Positions 16,984 through 25,440 of a DNA stretch of 64,000 nt are shown in pieces. The notes under the pieces were generated by a model. That model had not been told where the DNA came from. It saw only the letters and a program-made list of their open reading frames with translations, and searched no databases. Source of the stretch: Fictibacillus sp. BK138 (lineage in GTDB: Bacteria > Bacillota > Bacilli > Bacillales > Fictibacillaceae); assembly GCF_004216955.1 (NCBI RefSeq), contig NZ_SGXL01000001.1:2693413-2757412 (forward strand), written 5' to 3'. Every line of letters begins with the position of its first letter. Position 1 is the stretch's first letter. The position numbers and the translations under genes were made by a program.

Positions 16984-17016
16984 AAAAAAATAGCACATAT
17001 CTTGAAACAGATATGC
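16984..17016 (-). terminator. Orphan terminator-like hairpin (leftward)
   Basis: GCACATATCT / AGATATGC with an A7 run on the left. There is no leftward gene upstream, only the rightward germination operon. It may insulate the two-component operon from antisense transcription. The rest of 16858-17229 holds no gene; it should contain the promoter of the germination operon, which I could not place. Confidence 0.45.
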
Positions 17017-17229
17017 ACCCGATTGTTGCTGAATAACATAGTTACCTAAAACTTAAAAGCCGCTATTTGAAACGGTCCTCTTGGGATAAAAAACAATAAG
17101 TAAAATAATAGTTTTTATAATCATTTACCAAGCTTGCTAGTTTTGGTTAGCTATACATCAGTAATCGTATATAAACGTTCCTAATTGCACATAATTTTTT
17201 TAGATAACTATTTGTTAAGGGGAGAGTTA

Positions 17230-18540
17230 ATGAGGAATTTAGTGAAAGAAATGGAATCCTTGTTTATCAATCACGATGATTTTTTCATCGAAAAAGAGTT
17301 AGTAGATAAAACAGAAATCTCTCTTATTGGATTTAGGACGCTAGTTGATTTAACAAGATCTAAATTATATCTTCAGCAAATAGCGGTTTCATCCCCGTCA
17401 GTAATAGCACTTTTCAAAAATCTTAGTGACCAGATTAACGTTGATAAAGAAAAAATAATTGAATCAGTATTAGAAGGAAAATTAGTACTTATTTCTGAAA
17501 ACGGTGAATGGAATACCATTGTTGATCCGATCTTCCAAAATCTGAATAGAGGCATTGAAGAGCCTAAGAATGAAAGTCCTATTCAAGCTTCAGTGGATGC
17601 CTTTGGAGATGATATTAACATTAATGTTGGGATGATTAGAAAAAGATTGAGTACTGAACACCTTTGCCATTGTTCCTATCAAGTTGGAAAGCTTGAAAAG
17701 AGAAAACTATCAATGCTTTATATTAAAGGAAGTGCCCCAGTTGCTCTTGTTGACAGAGTCAACCAACAGTTAAGGCAAATCAATTCAGATATTGGAACCA
17801 TTGATGATCTAAATAATCATTTTGGTAAACGTAAGTTGAGTCCTGTCAGTCATTTGTTTTCTACTGAACTTCCGATTCAAGCCATTCATTCCTTAAAAAA
17901 GAACAGAATCGTTCTTTTTATTGACAATTGTCCCTTTGCGCTTGTTTTTCCACATCTACTTTGGGACATGTTTAGTAGTGTCAACGATCGCAATTTTACC
18001 TTTTCACTGTCGATTATGCTTCGAGTCTTTAGAATTATAGGAGCTGTTGCAACGCTTATACTGCCCGCTCTTTATGTCGCTTTGGTTTCAGTCAACCCTG
18101 AAGTATTTAAAACAGATCTTGCATTGTTTGTAATAAAAAGCAGGGAAGGTATTCCATTATCTGCTTTTCTTGAAACAATTACTATGGTAGTTCTCGTGGA
18201 TTTAATACTAGAGGCGATTGTGAGACTTCCTAAGAGCGTTGGTCCCGCTATTACAATGGTAGGAGGAATCATCTTGGGACAAGCGATGGTTGAGGCAAAG
18301 TTGGTCAGTAATTTATTAGTTATCGTGATTACAGCTGTTGTAATTGCTAGTTCTGCAGTAATCGGAATGCAAAACTCTTTGTACATTCGTTTACTAAAGT
18401 ATCCCATCTTAATCTTAGCATCCATTTTTGGGATTCTAGGTGTCTGTATAGGTTTAATTTTCACGATTATATATTTAGCTAGCTTAACATCGAACGACAT
18501 TCCCTATACAACGTTTCGTATTGATGAAAAGGAGACATAA
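17230..18540 (+). CDS. Spore germination protein, GerA/GerKA family (A subunit), operon 1
   Basis: 436 aa from ATG 17230 (AAGGGGAGAG site); the frame opens earlier, but without a ribosome site. The N-terminal about 240 residues are the soluble domain, and the rest has about five membrane segments (around 265-425). The family signature is near RLPKSVGPAITMVGGIILGQAMVEA. Most A subunits are 480-540 aa, so the soluble domain is short here. A subunits build the oligomeric channel of the germinant receptor in the spore inner membrane. First gene of an A-B-C operon; the next starts two bases after the stop. Confidence 0.9.
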   Translation: MRNLVKEMESLFINHDDFFIEKELVDKTEISLIGFRTLVDLTRSKLYLQQIAVSSPSVIALFKNLSDQINVDKEKIIESVLEGKLVLISENGEWNTIVDPIFQNLNRGIEEPKNESPIQASVDAFGDDININVGMIRKRLSTEHLCHCSYQVGKLEKRKLSMLYIKGSAPVALVDRVNQQLRQINSDIGTIDDLNNHFGKRKLSPVSHLFSTELPIQAIHSLKKNRIVLFIDNCPFALVFPHLLWDMFSSVNDRNFTFSLSIMLRVFRIIGAVATLILPALYVALVSVNPEVFKTDLALFVIKSREGIPLSAFLETITMVVLVDLILEAIVRLPKSVGPAITMVGGIILGQAMVEAKLVSNLLVIVITAVVIASSAVIGMQNSLYIRLLKYPILILASIFGILGVCIGLIFTIIYLASLTSNDIPYTTFRIDEKET

Positions 18541-18541
18541 A

Positions 18542-19621
18542 GTGACTCGACCACTCCAAATAGGATTAACATTCATTATCATACAGTTGAGTTTTGGTTA
18601 TTTAATCTTTCCTGATCTCATATATGACATAACCAACACAGCCCATTGGGAGTTGGTTATGTGCCTTGGGATTTTCCAATTGTTTTTAATTTGGATGTAT
18701 TTTAAAGGTCTAAGTTATTTTCCACAAAGTGATGTCGTTGAAGTTTATTTAAAACTTGGCAGATGGGTTACATTCCTATACTTCATCCCGTTTGTTATCA
18801 ACTTAATCTTGATTGTTGCGTTTAATAATCGCCTACATACCGAAGTCATTATTTCAATATTTCTACCCCGTACTCCCTATTGGTCAATTTTAATACTATT
18901 ATTTTTCATTTCGGCATATACGGCTACAAAAGGAATTGGAACCATTTTGCGCTGCTCGGTCTTTATCTCCTTATTGGTTATTCCCTTAGTGGCCTTTAAC
19001 ATTTTTTCTTCTACAGTAAATTTTGATTTACACAATCTTTCGCAAGTTTGGGACTTACCTATTCAATCTTGGTTAGATATAAAATTTTTCTATCTGTTGG
19101 GATTATCTCCGTTTTTATTTTTAGGATTTATCACTTTTGAAACAAACATATCATTCCGCAAGCTTATTGTAGCGTGGATTAGCGTAATACTATTTTTACT
19201 TTCAGTAGTTTATATACCGTTGTTTATTTTTGGACAAGAAACCGTTGTTAGACTTTCCAATCCTTTTTTAGAAGCGATGGATTCAGTGGACATTAGTTGG
19301 TTCTCGTTTAACAGGCAAACAGTGTTCTTTGGTGTATCTTTGGTCGGATTAGTGATATTTGCAAACGCAGTCATCCTTTTGATGATCGGTCATGTCATGG
19401 AGAAAATGTTTCAACCTCGAAAAGTGAGAGCCCCTCATTGGATCATTGGGGCTTCTGTACTCTCCTTTGTTTTGGCGGTGATTGTTCCGAATAAATCGTT
19501 AAACGAACAATACTTTTTGTGGAGTATAGGAGCTCAATCCTTTTTTATGGTTACTACTCCATTTATCGTTTTCATCTATGGTTTCCTGTCGAAAAGAGGC
19601 GTGTTGAAATATGAAAAGTAG
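18542..19621 (+). CDS. Spore germination permease, GerB/GerKB family (B subunit), operon 1
   Basis: 359 aa, the family's usual length, from GTG 18542, seven bases after AAGGAG. It has about ten membrane segments and belongs to the APC-like transporter fold, in which the B subunit binds the germinant (amino acid or similar). It overlaps the C-subunit gene by 11 bases, so it is translationally coupled. The specific germinant cannot be deduced. Confidence 0.88.
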   Translation: MTRPLQIGLTFIIIQLSFGYLIFPDLIYDITNTAHWELVMCLGIFQLFLIWMYFKGLSYFPQSDVVEVYLKLGRWVTFLYFIPFVINLILIVAFNNRLHTEVIISIFLPRTPYWSILILLFFISAYTATKGIGTILRCSVFISLLVIPLVAFNIFSSTVNFDLHNLSQVWDLPIQSWLDIKFFYLLGLSPFLFLGFITFETNISFRKLIVAWISVILFLLSVVYIPLFIFGQETVVRLSNPFLEAMDSVDISWFSFNRQTVFFGVSLVGLVIFANAVILLMIGHVMEKMFQPRKVRAPHWIIGASVLSFVLAVIVPNKSLNEQYFLWSIGAQSFFMVTTPFIVFIYGFLSKRGVLKYEK

Positions 19622-20660
19622 AGGTTTCAAACTTTTGATAGGGTGCATTTCGATAATCCTACTTTCCGGCTGTTGGGATATTAAAGATATAGATAAACGA
19701 GCCCTTCCTTTAGTGATAGGAATTTCCAAAGAAAACAATGATGATTATAAAGTAACCTTGCAAATCCCTATCCCACAAGAAGATGCCCATTTATCAAGAA
19801 CCGTTACAGGAAGTGGAGAAACCGTTGCAAGTGTACTTGGACAACTTCGTACAAACTTCGAAGATGCTATTGATTATTCTCAAATACGATTAATTGTTAT
19901 TCATAAGAATTTGGCAAAAAACCAAAAAGAGTTAAAGAAACTTATTAAGTTCCTAATGGTTTCAGAAGATATCCCGTCAAGAGCATTAGTCTCCATTACA
20001 GATGATAACATTGAGAATGTTTTATCAAATATTAATAAAAAATTAGGTGTACATGCTTCCTCTATTTATGATTTTTTTAATAAAGGAGCTGGCTGGGCAC
20101 CAGAGATCTTTAGTGTTCCTATTTGGGAAGTTTATCGAAGTCTGTATTCCTATACGAAAGATTTAGCCATTCCTGTTGTTCGTTCGGGAAAAGATACAGT
20201 ATTAACATTTGAGGGTGCAGCTATTATGAAGAAAGGAATTCTAATTGGAAGGATAAGACCAGATGAAGGTCAATTAGTAAATGTGTTCCAAAACAAAAAT
20301 GAAAAAGGAAGAATAGAGAGTCTGGGCTTTGCCAGTATTATAGTCACCAACAGTTCAATTCAAAATAAAACATCATTGAATAACAATACACCATTGGTAA
20401 CAAGCGACTTAAATTTAAAAATATACATTTTAGAAAGAAAAGCGGGAATCACAAATAGGAGAATTAAGAAGGAACTTGAAAAGGTTACTGAAAAGAGATT
20501 TTACCACATACTTAAACAATCCCAGCAAAATCACACTGATATTTTTGGGTTTGGCCAACAATTTCGCCAGCAGTTCTCATACAATGAATTAAAAGACTGG
20601 AGAAATGAATATTATCCTAATCTGAAAGTGAATTTTAAGGTTACTGCCAATATAGAATAA
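19611..20660 (+). CDS. Ger(x)C germination lipoprotein (C subunit), operon 1
   Basis: 349 aa. The signal peptide ends in a lipobox, LLSGC, giving Cys21 for diacylglycerol attachment, then the family start CWDIKDIDKRALPLVIGI. The C-terminal domain is at about 200-345. C subunits sit on the outer face of the spore inner membrane and are needed for receptor function. Last gene of operon 1, followed by a terminator. Confidence 0.9.
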   Translation: MKSRGFKLLIGCISIILLSGCWDIKDIDKRALPLVIGISKENNDDYKVTLQIPIPQEDAHLSRTVTGSGETVASVLGQLRTNFEDAIDYSQIRLIVIHKNLAKNQKELKKLIKFLMVSEDIPSRALVSITDDNIENVLSNINKKLGVHASSIYDFFNKGAGWAPEIFSVPIWEVYRSLYSYTKDLAIPVVRSGKDTVLTFEGAAIMKKGILIGRIRPDEGQLVNVFQNKNEKGRIESLGFASIIVTNSSIQNKTSLNNNTPLVTSDLNLKIYILERKAGITNRRIKKELEKVTEKRFYHILKQSQQNHTDIFGFGQQFRQQFSYNELKDWRNEYYPNLKVNFKVTANIE

Positions 20661-20698
20661 TGATATTAATACTGGAAAAGAAATTATATAAACAAAAA

Positions 20699-20750
20699 CT
20701 GCCAAGGTAAAGGACGTAATTCATGTCCTTTAAAGGCAGCTTTCTTTTTT
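20699..20750 (+). terminator. Terminator of germination operon 1
   Basis: A long stem, CTGCC ... GGTAAAGGAC / GTCCTTTAAAGGCAG, then CTTTCTTTTTT. It lies between convergent operons. Confidence 0.8.
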
Positions 20751-20751
20751 A

Positions 20752-21759
20752 TTACTTTTTGGCTAGTAAATACATAAAATAAGGCGCCCCAATTATCGTT
20801 ACAATGATCCCTGCTGGGATACCACTTGGATCGAGGACGACTCTTCCTATCGTGTCTGCAACAAGGAGCAAGATTCCTCCGATTAATGCGGCAACGGGCA
20901 AGAAAGCCTGATGCCTCGGACCTACAAGTGACCTTGCGATGTGTGGGGCCATCAGTCCAACAAAACCGATCCCGCCGCTCACCGCAACGGATGCAGATGC
21001 AAGTGCGACCGCGATCACAATCAAGATGATTCGCTCCCGCTCTACATTCACTCCCACACCAATTGAAACATTCTCATGAAGGTTCAATGTATTGAGCACA
21101 TTTGACTTCAAGATTGTGATCGGAATCAGGATTAAGATCCATGGCAGCAATGATAGGACAAACATCCAATCATCACCCCAGATTCTTCCCGCTATCCAGT
21201 TCGCCATAAATGAGTAATCTTCCATATCTAATCTTGTTGATAAAGTTAGCGTTGCTCCGTATAATGCCGCGGCAAGACCCACCCCGACAAGCACAAGCCG
21301 TGTTGGCTCGACTCCCTCGCCTTTTATGTAAGACATGATGTAGATGACGGCCGCTGTTGCCATACCGCCTGCTAATGCAAAGAGCGGCAGAACGTATAAG
21401 AAGCTTGATGTTTCAACTGTGAAGAACATGATATACACCACTACCATCAAACCTGCACCGGCATTAATTCCTAAAATACCAGGGTCAGAAAGCGGGTTCT
21501 TCGTCAAACTTTGGAGGATGGCACCAGAAACCGCAAGCCCCATTCCTGCTAAGATCGCTACAAATATTCTTGGCAGCCGAAACTCAAACAAAATCAGATT
21601 TTCGCGAGGAGTGCCCTGTCCGATGATGGTCCGAAACAGTTCTGCAGGAGTGAGTGACGCAAAACCTGTTGCTACACTGATGATAAAAACGGCTAAAAGC
21701 AGAATTATAGCTGCAATCGTTGTTATTCTAATTCTCTTAATTTGAGCTGGGTTCATCAT
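20752..21759 (-). CDS. yfhA: FecCD-family siderophore ABC transporter permease (YfhA-like)
   Basis: 335 aa with nine or ten membrane segments. Family signatures are RLPRIFVAILAGMGLAVSGA, NPLSDPGILGINAGAGL and the cytoplasmic coupling loop SGGIGFVGLMAPHIAR. It overlaps its partner permease gene by 4 bases (ATGA), as expected for a heterodimer. It imports Fe(III)-hydroxamate or schizokinen-type siderophores by analogy with YfiZ-YfhA of B. subtilis. Last gene of the iron operon. Confidence 0.88.
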   Translation of the reverse strand: MMNPAQIKRIRITTIAAIILLLAVFIISVATGFASLTPAELFRTIIGQGTPRENLILFEFRLPRIFVAILAGMGLAVSGAILQSLTKNPLSDPGILGINAGAGLMVVVYIMFFTVETSSFLYVLPLFALAGGMATAAVIYIMSYIKGEGVEPTRLVLVGVGLAAALYGATLTLSTRLDMEDYSFMANWIAGRIWGDDWMFVLSLLPWILILIPITILKSNVLNTLNLHENVSIGVGVNVERERIILIVIAVALASASVAVSGGIGFVGLMAPHIARSLVGPRHQAFLPVAALIGGILLLVADTIGRVVLDPSGIPAGIIVTIIGAPYFMYLLAKK

Positions 21760-22799
21760 GACAGTTTCCTCCCTCCCTTTCTAGCAAGGTATAGGAAGAA
21801 AGGAACACCGATCATTGCAACGACCGCGCCGACTGGCGTTTCATAAGGAGCGTTAACCGTCCGTGCGAACGTATCTGCCAACACCATCAGCACACTGCCG
21901 AACATCGCCGAGCATGGAATAATCCAGCGGTAATCCGTCCCAACAAGGAAACGTACGATATGCGGAACCATCAAACCAACGAATGCGATGGCACCGACAA
22001 GTGAGACTGCTGCACCTGCAAGAATCAGCACGACCGTCATGAGTACCACTTTTGTGAGCAGCGTGCGTTGCCCGAGTCCTCTTGCCACTTCTTCACCAAA
22101 ACTAAGGATCGTGAGCTGTCTTGAAAACATAACGGCAATGAGAATCCCCACAATGACCACAGGTACGATCAGCTTCAGCTGTGCCCAGTTTGTTCCCGAA
22201 ACACCGCCTGCTGTCCAGAATGCTAAGTCTTGTGAGAGTTTAAAATAAAGCGCAATTCCCTCTCCTAATGAAGAAAGCAGTGCAGAAACAGCTGCACCGG
22301 CTAGAGTGATCCGGATGGGAGAAAGTCCTCCTCTGCTCATCGAGCCTAATTCGAACACCATGCCTGCACCTATTCCTGCACCAATAAAGGAAATTAGCAT
22401 CACGGTAAAATAATCTGCACCCGTGTTAAAAGCGAACACACACGCTAGAGCTAAACTCGCTCCTGCGTTCAAACCAAGCAAGCCAGGGTCTGCAAGGGGA
22501 TTTCGCGTCATCCCCTGCATGATTGCACCACTGACCGCAAATGCCGCTCCGACGATCGCAGCTCCAAGCTCCCTCGGTAATCGGAGGCTCATTATTATAC
22601 GGTCCGCTTCCCTGCTAGGATCATAGTTTAAGATAGAATTCCACACGGTCGGAAAATTAATCTGGGCAGCACCTACTGAAATCGCAAGACCCATACTCGC
22701 CAACAAGAGAATGAATCCAAAAAGCAGAATCACTAAACCAACGGCTGGCCTCGAGTACACTTTATTATTTTTTATGAGCTTGGTCTTTGTTTTGAACAT
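21756..22799 (-). CDS. yfiZ: FecCD-family siderophore ABC transporter permease (YfiZ-like)
   Basis: 347 aa. It has RLPRELGAAIVGAAFAVSGA, NPLADPGLLGLNAGASL and VGAIAFVGLMVPHIVR, the same plan as the following gene. It forms the membrane channel with that protein. The start is ATG 22799, with AAGGA upstream. Between it and the binding-protein gene lies a 267-bp gap filled by a dispersed repeat, so the permease pair may be transcribed at a lower level or from a separate promoter. Confidence 0.88.
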   Translation of the reverse strand: MFKTKTKLIKNNKVYSRPAVGLVILLFGFILLLASMGLAISVGAAQINFPTVWNSILNYDPSREADRIIMSLRLPRELGAAIVGAAFAVSGAIMQGMTRNPLADPGLLGLNAGASLALACVFAFNTGADYFTVMLISFIGAGIGAGMVFELGSMSRGGLSPIRITLAGAAVSALLSSLGEGIALYFKLSQDLAFWTAGGVSGTNWAQLKLIVPVVIVGILIAVMFSRQLTILSFGEEVARGLGQRTLLTKVVLMTVVLILAGAAVSLVGAIAFVGLMVPHIVRFLVGTDYRWIIPCSAMFGSVLMVLADTFARTVNAPYETPVGAVVAMIGVPFFLYLARKGGRKLS

Positions 22800-22838
22800 G
22801 GCCTATTTTCCTTTTTGAGGCTTTTATTTTTGCTATTG

Positions 22839-23045
22839 TAAGTGATTGATTTCCGTTCCAGATGCTCGCTTTCCGCGGGGCGGGCGGTGAGCCTTCTGCC
22901 GCTTTGCGCCTTTAGGCGTCTCACCTGTCCCACTCGTCCCGCAGGACAAGGAAGGCTTCGACAGCGTTTCATCGCACGAAGAAAATTGATTTTCATTTTC
23001 GAGGAGTCTCGCATCTTACACTCCAATCAACTTTGTCAATGAAGG
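22839..23045. repeat. About 205-bp dispersed intergenic repeat, copy 1
   Basis: GC-richer than its surroundings. It shares with 41603-41809 several exact blocks, including CGCTTTCCGCGGGGCG, CCGCTTTGCGCCTTT, CGTCCCGCAGGACAAGGAAG and ATTGATTTTCATTTTCGAGG. The ends are imperfectly inverted (TGATT / AATCA). Inside, GGTGAG ... CTCACC closes a hairpin, as does GCGCC / GGCG. It sits inside the siderophore operon, in an intergenic gap. I recall related repeats in other Bacillus genomes. Confidence 0.85.
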
Positions 23046-23066
23046 AGCGAAAAGAAAAACAACCTA

Positions 23067-24011
23067 TTATTTCTTTTTCGTTAATTCTTCTACAATAAAA
23101 TCTAATTCTTTTTCTAGTGAGATCGGGTCATTGAAATAGAATGACTCTGAATCGAACTTAATTGCGTTTCCGTTCTTAACAGCCGGAAGCTCTTTCCAAA
23201 CAGCTGACTCCATGAATGAGTTATCTGGATTACCCGCACCTGTTCCAACAAAAATATAGTCTCCTGCATATGTTGGAATCGTTTCAGTAGAGATCGCTTT
23301 CCAGCCAGGGCCGAAAACATCTTCTTCTAGTTTCTTAGGAGCTTTTAGTTCAAGAGCTTGATAGATTACTTCTGTTCCTCGACCCCAGTTCTCACCGTAC
23401 ACATACATGTCTTTTCCGTAAGCTTCCATAACCATGAACGTTTTGTCTTCACCGATCGCGTCTTTTACTTTTTTACGAGCCTCAGCTGCTTTCTTATCCC
23501 ACTCTTTAACCCATGCTTTTGCTTCTTTTTCTTTGCCTACCATCTTACCGATTTCAACGTGCTGTTCTTTATAGTCGTATTTGTCATAAGTCATTGTAGC
23601 GGTTGGAGCGATTTCTTCGTACTTTTTAATGTTTTTGTCATCAGAATACGTAATGATTAGATCTGGATTTAGTTCTAAAAGCTTTTCATATGAATCTGCT
23701 GTAACCACTTCTGCTTTGTCCAGTTTGTTTCCATAGAATTTGTTTTGTTTCGGATATTCGTTCACCGCAATCGGCGTGATTCCTAAATCTAGTAAGTTAC
23801 CAGCGTATGTTGCTGCCATCATCGCAACTCGTTTCGGTTCAGCTGGTACTTCTACGTCACCATTCTCGCCTTTATAAATTCTTGTTTCTTTTTTGGCGTC
23901 TTTTTCTCCTGAACTTGCACCCTCTTCTGATTTATTTCCGCATGCAGCAAGTGCGAACACGAGCAGCATTGTCATAAAAGTTATTAGTAGTTGTTTAGTG
24001 CGTTTCGTCAT
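23067..24011 (-). CDS. yfiY: Siderophore-binding lipoprotein (YfiY-like)
   Basis: 314 aa from ATG 24011 (GGGGGA site). The signal peptide ends in the lipobox LAACG, so the protein is lipid-anchored outside the membrane. It belongs to the helical-backbone periplasmic-binding class III (FecB/FhuD fold): VPAEPKRVAMMAATYAGNLLDLGI in the N-lobe, a long connecting helix, and a C-lobe with Trp/Tyr residues for an iron complex. It delivers ferric siderophore to the FecCD permeases encoded downstream. A Fur-box-like site lies just upstream. Confidence 0.88.
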   Translation of the reverse strand: MTKRTKQLLITFMTMLLVFALAACGNKSEEGASSGEKDAKKETRIYKGENGDVEVPAEPKRVAMMAATYAGNLLDLGITPIAVNEYPKQNKFYGNKLDKAEVVTADSYEKLLELNPDLIITYSDDKNIKKYEEIAPTATMTYDKYDYKEQHVEIGKMVGKEKEAKAWVKEWDKKAAEARKKVKDAIGEDKTFMVMEAYGKDMYVYGENWGRGTEVIYQALELKAPKKLEEDVFGPGWKAISTETIPTYAGDYIFVGTGAGNPDNSFMESAVWKELPAVKNGNAIKFDSESFYFNDPISLEKELDFIVEELTKKK

Positions 24012-24032
24012 TTTGTTATCCCCCAAATATTC

Positions 24033-24051
24033 GATAATAAAAATCATTCTC
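24033..24051 (-). promoter_or_regulatory. Fur box upstream of the binding-protein gene
   Basis: Read leftward this 19-mer agrees with the GATAATGATAATCATTATC consensus at 15 positions. It lies 22 bp before the start codon, so this gene may have its own iron-repressed promoter. Confidence 0.65.
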
Positions 24052-24080
24052 AATTAACAGTAAAAAAGAAAGGCGATCAA

Positions 24081-24893
24081 TTACGCCAAGTTCTCAACTA
24101 GCTGAACATTTTTGATTAGATCATACGTCAGACAGACAGGTTTTCTCGTTCTTGGATCGACACCAATCTCAGCGTCGATATGGAAAACGTTCCGAAGCAC
24201 TGACCGTGTCATCACTTCTTCTGCTGTCCCCTCTTTTAAGATCGAGCCATCTTTCATCGCCACCATATGATGAGCAAACCTTGCAGCATGATTCAAGTCA
24301 TGAATGACCATGACGATCGTGCGCTTCTCATCACGGTTCAACTGGTGCAATAACTCAAGGACTTCTAACTGATGAGACAGATCCAAGTATGTAGTCGGCT
24401 CATCCAGCAAAATAATATCTGTCTCTTGTGCTAAAGCCATCGCAATCCAAACACGCTGGCGCTGACCCCCTGAGAGTGCATCTACCGGACGGTCCTTAAA
24501 CTCAGAAACACCCGTCACATGGAGAGCCCAATCGATCACTTCAAAATCCCTCTTTGTCAGCTTTCCAAATCCTTTTTGATATGGAAATCTTCCGTAAGAA
24601 ACAAGTTCACCTACTGTAAGTCCTTCTGGTGAATCTGGAGACTGTGGCAAGATCGCCATCTTTTGTGCGATTTTCTTCGTTGATTCTTTACTCACAGCTT
24701 TTCCATCTAAGTAAACAGAACCCGACTTCGGATTTAATATGCGCGACAACGTTTTCAAAACCGTTGATTTTCCGCAACCGTTTGGTCCGATAATCGTAGT
24801 GATCTTCCCATCAGGAATAGAAATGTTGAGATCTTTCACAATGTCCCGTTCACCATAAGCAATATGTAATTGTTCCGCATACAGTCTGGACAT
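24081..24893 (-). CDS. yusV: FecE-type siderophore ABC transporter ATPase (YusV-like)
   Basis: 270 aa from ATG 24893. Walker A is GPNGCGKST, the ABC signature LSGGQRQRVWIAMAL, Walker B DIILLDEPTTYLDL, and the H-loop His is in VIHDLNHAARFAHHM. In B. subtilis YusV is the shared ATPase for the FeuABC and YfiYZ-YfhA importers and is encoded elsewhere; here it heads the same cluster. A strong promoter and Fur box precede it. Confidence 0.9.
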   Translation of the reverse strand: MSRLYAEQLHIAYGERDIVKDLNISIPDGKITTIIGPNGCGKSTVLKTLSRILNPKSGSVYLDGKAVSKESTKKIAQKMAILPQSPDSPEGLTVGELVSYGRFPYQKGFGKLTKRDFEVIDWALHVTGVSEFKDRPVDALSGGQRQRVWIAMALAQETDIILLDEPTTYLDLSHQLEVLELLHQLNRDEKRTIVMVIHDLNHAARFAHHMVAMKDGSILKEGTAEEVMTRSVLRNVFHIDAEIGVDPRTRKPVCLTYDLIKNVQLVENLA

Positions 24894-24941
24894 GTTGTAG
24901 CCCTCCCTTTTGTACTGGTAATAGTAAATCAATATCCCAAT

Positions 24942-24956
24942 TGAAAATGATTATCA
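24942..24956 (-). promoter_or_regulatory. Fur box of the siderophore transporter operon
   Basis: TGAAAATGATTATCA fits the 7-1-7 Fur core (TGATAATnATTATCA) with one mismatch. It lies just downstream of the -10 of the promoter at 24969-24997, so Fur would block transcription when iron is plentiful. Confidence 0.8.
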
Positions 24957-24968
24957 ATCTCGATTTTC

Positions 24969-24997
24969 ATTTTATTGGAATGCTTCCAGTGTGTCAA
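24969..24997 (-). promoter_or_regulatory. Sigma-A promoter of the siderophore transporter operon
   Basis: Read leftward: TTGACA, 17-bp spacer, TAAAAT. Near-consensus. Confidence 0.75.
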
Positions 24998-25118
24998 TAC
25001 GTTCATAAAATATTTCACAAGAAATTATTATATAACTTTTTATAAAACCTTTCTTAGCGATATTTGATAAAGGATTAAGATATATCCAATCGAATACCTA
25101 TTAAAGGGGGATTTAATA

Positions 25119-25409
25119 ATGAAATCTTATAAAAAGGGATCCGATGTAACTAATTCTGAAAACATTGAGAAAGAATATCCTATGATTTTAGAATTATCTA
25201 CAAGATGTAAGTATACTGATTGTACACATACAAGTGAGAATGAGTGTGCAGTTAAAGCAGCTATTTCAGAAGGTATTCTACTTGAAGAAACATTTCACAA
25301 CTATTACAGGGAGAAGAAAGAAGCAGAACATATTGCTAATCAGAAAAACAAAACAAAAGCCATTGATTATATGAAACAGAGGAAACTGTTTCAAGAATTT
25401 AATAAATAA
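25119..25409 (+). CDS. Stand-alone RsgA C-terminal zinc domain without the GTPase domain
   Basis: 96 aa. Residues 20-75 match the C-terminal domain of the ribosome-assembly GTPase RsgA: a helix, then CKYTDCTHTSENECAVKAA, giving the C-x4-C-x-H-x5-C zinc site, then the helix that normally ends RsgA, and a basic tail. The OB and GTPase domains are absent. The gene has its own AAAGGGGG ribosome site, ATG and terminator, so it is kept as a separate gene and is not an obvious decayed fragment. It may bind the ribosome decoding region or RNA; that is inference. Confidence 0.7.
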   Translation: MKSYKKGSDVTNSENIEKEYPMILELSTRCKYTDCTHTSENECAVKAAISEGILLEETFHNYYREKKEAEHIANQKNKTKAIDYMKQRKLFQEFNK

Positions 25410-25440
25410 GAGCCCAGATAAGGTTATCTGGGCTCTTATT
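25409..25440. terminator. Bidirectional terminator
   Basis: AGCCCAGATAA, two bases, TTATCTGGGCT, an 11-bp perfect stem between convergent genes; the T-rich tail is better rightward. Confidence 0.8.

Noticed and set aside
17150-17230. Sigma-G type promoter before germination operon 1
   Set aside because: CGTATA and CATAATT words are present, but the spacing is 18 and the match is weak; not claimed.
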